The notes under the pieces were generated by a model that was not told the DNA's origin, did not search any database, and saw only the letters and a list, made by a program, of their open reading frames with translations. The translations under genes and the position numbers were made by a program. From Streptomyces sp. NBC_01446 (GTDB lineage Bacteria > Actinomycetota > Actinomycetes > Streptomycetales > Streptomycetaceae), in contig NZ_JAPEPO010000001.1 in assembly GCF_026340095.1 (NCBI RefSeq), forward strand, positions 2,758,501-2,822,500: 64,000 nucleotides of DNA, given 5' to 3'. This document shows positions 60,097-64,000 of the stretch, one piece after another. Positions within the stretch are counted from its first letter, which is position 1; every line of letters starts with the position of its first letter.

Positions 60097-60677
60097 TTGT
60101 ATGACCCCTTAAGTCTTAATCATCAGTTGAGGGTGGGTCCGCTCCTGGTTGAGGAACGGGCGGGCACCGCGTATGACCCACATGTCGGGTGTCTTGCACT
60201 CGTACGGGTCAGTACGCGATGGGCGCGCCGCACGCGCGCCCTGAGCCCCGGATGAGGGGTGTAAAGAACCTTCTTACCTGACGGACGCCACCCCGGACGA
60301 GTCCATTTGTGATCGATCACAGCGCGGTGACGAGACTCATAGCCGAGGACCCGGATATTAGGGGCCGGACCTCAAGTCGAGCTCAAAGCCGATGGAGCAT
60401 CGCTCACATGGTGAGACACGAGCCCCGGGGCCGCAGATCTTCCGGCCTGACGGCGCTGTCGCCGCAGATATTCGCTCACCCGTTGGCGCGATGTACCGAC
60501 CTGTCGGGGTCCGGGAGCGGTACGGGGGTAACCCGTTATCCGATTTTGACATAGCGGGGGCCCTGAATGGCCCGGTCCGAATGGCAAGATGCCGTAATCA
60601 CACGAGGTCGCGACACTCGAAGATGTGTGCCGTATCTCTGCATCGGCTACTCCCTCACCCTGCCGGAGGAACCAGAA
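60097..60677. other. Divergent intergenic region before the ABC operon
   Basis: This 581-bp stretch has no convincing gene; short frames have poor codon use. It contains a 14-bp perfect palindrome (60308-60321) and a TTGACA at 60546-60551 without a good -10 at the proper distance. Both malic-enzyme and ABC-operon promoters should be here. Confidence 0.5.
60308..60321. promoter_or_regulatory. TGTGATCGATCACA palindrome
   Basis: A perfect 14-bp palindrome with TGTGA and TCACA half-sites, like those of Crp/Fnr-family proteins but with a 4-bp instead of 6-bp centre. It lies between malic enzyme and the amino-acid transporter operon, a sensible place for carbon/nitrogen control. Confidence 0.5.
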
Positions 60678-61640
60678 ATGACCGCAAGCACCACCCGTCG
60701 TTCGACCGCTGCGAAGTCCGCGAAGTCCCGGATTGCCATGGTCGGCGCGATCGCGGTCGCCGGCGCTCTGCTGCTGTCCGGCTGCGGTGACCAGACCAAG
60801 GACAAGAGCGCGCCCGCCGACTCCACCAAGAACGCTCCGCTCGCGGACAAGCTCCCCAAGGAGATCCGCGACAAGGGCGTCATCAAGGTCGGCTCGGACA
60901 TCGCGTACGCGCCGGTCGAGTTCAAGGACAAGTCCGGCAACACGGCGGGCATCGACCCGGACCTCGCGGCCGCCATGGGCAAGCAGCTCGGCGTGAAGTT
61001 CGAGTTCCAGAACGGCACGTTCGACACCCTCATCACCGGCCTGCGCTCCAAGCGCTACGACATCGCGATGTCGGCGATGACGGACACCAAGGACCGGCAG
61101 GACGGTGTCGACTCCGACACCGGCAAGAAGGTCGGCGAGGGCGTCGACTTCGTGGACTACTTCGACGCGGGCGTCTCGATCTACACGCCGAAGGGCAAGA
61201 CCCAGGGCATCAAGTCCTGGGACGACCTGTGCGGCAAGAAGATCGTCGTCCAGCGCGGCACGGTCTCGCACGACCTGGCCAAGGCGCAGGCGAAGAAGTG
61301 CCCGGCCGGCAAGAAGCTCGCCATCGAGTCCTTCGACGACGACCAGCAGGCCCAGACTCGGCTGCGCTCGGGCGGCGCGGACGCCGGCTCCTCCGACTTC
61401 CCGGTCGCCGCGTACGCGGTGAAGACCGCGGGCGGCGGCAAGGACTTCGAGCTCGTCGGCGAGCAGGTCGAGGCCGCTCCGTACGGCATCGCGGTCGCCA
61501 AGGGCAACACCCAGCTGCGGGACGCCCTGAAGGCGGCGCTCGACGCCGTCATCAAGAACGGCGAGTACGAGAAGATCATCGCGAAGTGGGGCGTCGAGGC
61601 GGGCTCCGTCAAGGAAGCCACCGTCAACGGCGGCAAGTGA
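60678..61640 (+). CDS. Amino-acid ABC transporter substrate-binding lipoprotein
   Basis: A 320-residue lipoprotein from ATG 60678 (GGAGGAACC upstream). The signal ends in LLLSGC. The mature protein is a family 3 solute-binding protein: GVIKVGSDIAYAPVEFKDKSGNTAGIDPDLAAAMG, quoted in part, and YDIAMSAMTDTKDRQ. The family binds polar amino acids, mostly glutamine or glutamate. It hands substrate to the permease and ATPase encoded next. Confidence 0.94.
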   Translation: MTASTTRRSTAAKSAKSRIAMVGAIAVAGALLLSGCGDQTKDKSAPADSTKNAPLADKLPKEIRDKGVIKVGSDIAYAPVEFKDKSGNTAGIDPDLAAAMGKQLGVKFEFQNGTFDTLITGLRSKRYDIAMSAMTDTKDRQDGVDSDTGKKVGEGVDFVDYFDAGVSIYTPKGKTQGIKSWDDLCGKKIVVQRGTVSHDLAKAQAKKCPAGKKLAIESFDDDQQAQTRLRSGGADAGSSDFPVAAYAVKTAGGGKDFELVGEQVEAAPYGIAVAKGNTQLRDALKAALDAVIKNGEYEKIIAKWGVEAGSVKEATVNGGK

Positions 61641-61682
61641 CCGCGTCCCTCTCGTCACCCAGCCGTTTGAAAGGCAACACCC

Positions 61683-62623
61683 GTGTCTGTTGACATCGAC
61701 AAGGCGGACGGGCCCGCGGACGTCCCGCCGCCCAAGGCGGGACCCGAGGCCATCAAGGCGATCCCGGTCCGGCACTACGGTCGCTACGTCGCCGCGGTCG
61801 TCGCGATCGGCGTCCTGGCCGCGATCGTCTACGCGTTCGCCCAGGGCAAGATCAACTGGGGCGCGATCCCCGAATACTTCTTCGACGACCGCATCCTCAA
61901 GGGCGTCGGCCAGACCCTGCTCCTGACCGTGATCTCCATGGTCATCGGCGTGGCGGGCGGCATCCTGCTCGCCGTGATGCGCCTGTCGCGCAACCCGGTG
62001 ACGTCGTCGATCGCCTGGTTCTACATCTGGTTCTTCCGCGGTACCCCGGTCCTGGTCCAGCTGTTCGTCTGGTTCAACCTGGGCCTGGTCTTCGAGTACA
62101 TCAACCTCGGCCCGATCTACAAGGACTACTGGTCCTCGTTCATGACGCCGTTCCTGACGGCGCTGCTCGGACTCGGCCTGAACGAGGCCGCGTACATGGC
62201 GGAGATCTGCCGCGCCGGCCTGCTCTCGGTCGACGAGGGCCAGACCGAGGCCTCGCACGCCCTCGGCATGAGCCACGCCAAGACCCTGCGCCGGATCGTG
62301 ATCCCGCAGGCGATGCGCGTGATCGTGCCGCCCACGGGCAACGAGGTCATCAATATGCTGAAGACGACCTCGCTGGTGTCGGCGGTGCAGTTCTACGAAC
62401 TCTTCCGCTACGCCCAGGACATCGGGCAGAACTCCGGCGCACCGGTGGAGATGTACTTCCTCGCCGCGGCCTGGTACCTCGTGATGACCTCGATCCTGAG
62501 CGTCGGCCAGTACTACCTGGAGCGCTACTACGCCCGCGGCTCCAGCCGCTCGCTTCCTCCGACGCCGTTCCAGAAGATCAAGGCCAACCTGCTGTCGCTC
62601 GGCAGGCCGAAGGGAGCCGCGTG

Positions 62624-62624
<1 letters not shown>
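61683..62624 (+). CDS. Amino-acid ABC transporter permease
   Basis: A 313-residue permease from GTG 61683. After a 35-residue cytoplasmic tail, five to six helices follow with the HisMQ-type pattern: [40 protein letters not shown] and the EAA-like loop [24 protein letters not shown], all in part. It probably acts as a homodimer because the operon has only one permease gene. Confidence 0.93.
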
Positions 62625-63391
<767 letters not shown>

Positions 63392-63412
63392 CTCCGCCAC
63401 GCAGAAGCAGAA

Positions 63413-63453
63413 GGAGGGGGCGGTACGGACCTGGTGTCCGTACCGCCCCCTCC
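63413..63453. terminator. Bidirectional terminator
   Basis: Perfect 17-bp arms (GGAGGGGGCGGTACGGA and complement) with a 7-nt loop between the convergent ABC operon and methyltransferase gene. Confidence 0.93.
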
Positions 63454-63465
63454 GTATGCGCGGGG

Positions 63466-64000
63466 CTACTTGACCGCGAGCACCAGTGCGTCCGAGGGCG
63501 AGCGCCACACGGGGCGGGCCTCGGCGAACCCGGCGGCGCGCAGGGTGCGGGCGTGCCAGTCGGCCGACGGGGTCTCGCCGTCGGCGTGCTCCCCGTAGAT
63601 CTCGAAGCGCTTCGCGGTGGGTCCGGCGAGTACCGGGTCCTTGGCGGCGAGGGCCCACCACTCGGCCCAGTCGAGGGCGCCGGAGGCCTTGGCGCGGTCC
63701 ATCTGCGCGTGGCGGTGGGCGCGTTCGGCGGCGTTGATCCGGGGCGTGGTGTCGTCGATCATGTGGTCGGCGTTCATGAAGACACCGCCGTCGCGGACGA
63801 GGCCGGCGATCTGTCCGTAGAGGGTGGCGAGCGGTTCGTTGTGCAGCCAGTGCAGGGCGGTGGCGGTGAGGACGGCGTCGTAGGAGGTGTGCGGCAGCCG
63901 CGTGGCCCAGTGCGGGTCCTTGAGGTCGGCGCTCACGAAGGTGACGCGGTCGTCGCCCGCGAAGGTGCCCTCGGCGATGGCGAGCAGCGCGGGGTCGAGG
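63466..64000 (-). CDS. SAM-dependent methyltransferase, partial (N-terminus beyond right edge)
   Basis: The frame is open from the right edge to the stop at 63466 (178 codons). Visible are the middle and end of a class I methyltransferase: VTFVSADLKD, then YDAVLTATALHWLHNEPLATLYGQIAGLVRDGGVFMNADHM as motifs II-III (in part), and RAAGFAEARPVWRSPSDALVLAVK. The SAM-binding motif I lies outside the window. It is probably a trans-aconitate methyltransferase-like small-molecule enzyme. Confidence 0.85.
   Translation of the reverse strand, partial: LDPALLAIAEGTFAGDDRVTFVSADLKDPHWATRLPHTSYDAVLTATALHWLHNEPLATLYGQIAGLVRDGGVFMNADHMIDDTTPRINAAERAHRHAQMDRAKASGALDWAEWWALAAKDPVLAGPTAKRFEIYGEHADGETPSADWHARTLRAAGFAEARPVWRSPSDALVLAVK

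Noticed and set aside
60123..60320. Short minus-strand frame in the malic-enzyme/ABC spacer
   Set aside because: Arg/Pro-rich with no ribosome site or recognisable domain; treated as non-coding.

Overview
This is a stretch of high-GC actinobacterial chromosome, almost certainly Streptomyces. The evidence is G/C-rich third codon positions throughout, frequent GTG starts, a conservon (sensor kinase, roadblock protein, DUF742 protein, small GTPase), a SARP regulator, the fused 2-oxoglutarate enzyme Kgd, an HspR-type operator before lon, and rare TTA (bldA) codons confined to a likely acquired segment. From memory, unchecked, the gene order from the Ku/LigD pair to the glutamine-type ABC operon resembles the chromosomal core of S. 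coelicolor.

Region 1 (1-5388) looks like the right end of an integrated mobile element. It ends in the 3' part of a tRNA-Arg(CCG) gene, from anticodon loop to acceptor stem, with no tRNA 5' half beside it: a classic att site. The intact tRNA and the integrase would lie to the left of the window. The element carries a ParB-like protein (cut by the edge), a Cys4 HNH-like protein, a divergent XRE regulator with two TTA codons, a small membrane protein, an AspBHI/Mrr-type modification-dependent restriction enzyme and a lipoprotein with a TTA codon. It reads as a DNA-restriction island. Region 2 (5400-10400) is decayed and accessory: a frameshifted gene, an HD-domain remnant, a GntR remnant with a 15-bp repeat array, a SARP regulator, and two secreted proteins built from 13-residue Asn/Gln repeats.

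Region 3 (10600-31250) holds an ARMT1-like phosphatase with a TetR gene, a methyltransferase behind paired operators, an end-joining cluster (Ku, LigD-type polymerase, ATP-dependent ligase, AlkD-like protein), a NERD protein, a lipoprotein and CseC-like kinase with no response regulator, a SEDS/PBP cell-wall pair, two divergent diiron proteins, a TetR regulator and an NlpC/P60 hydrolase. Region 4 (31273-37034) is the conservon with a StyA-like flavin monooxygenase at its end.

Region 5 (37379-64000) is mostly conserved chromosome: PP2C phosphatase, MarR, GH25 muramidase, M4 metalloprotease with a divergent HTH regulator, Lon, a rhomboid-like protein, a spermidine-synthase-like protein, an OmpR-type two-component pair, Kgd, a DUF4097/PadR operon, a quinone-oxidoreductase-like protein, malic enzyme, an amino-acid ABC transporter and a methyltransferase cut by the right edge. 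Most convergent gene pairs are separated by strong hairpins. Several unrelated genes carry short tandem repeats placed exactly on their stop codons.
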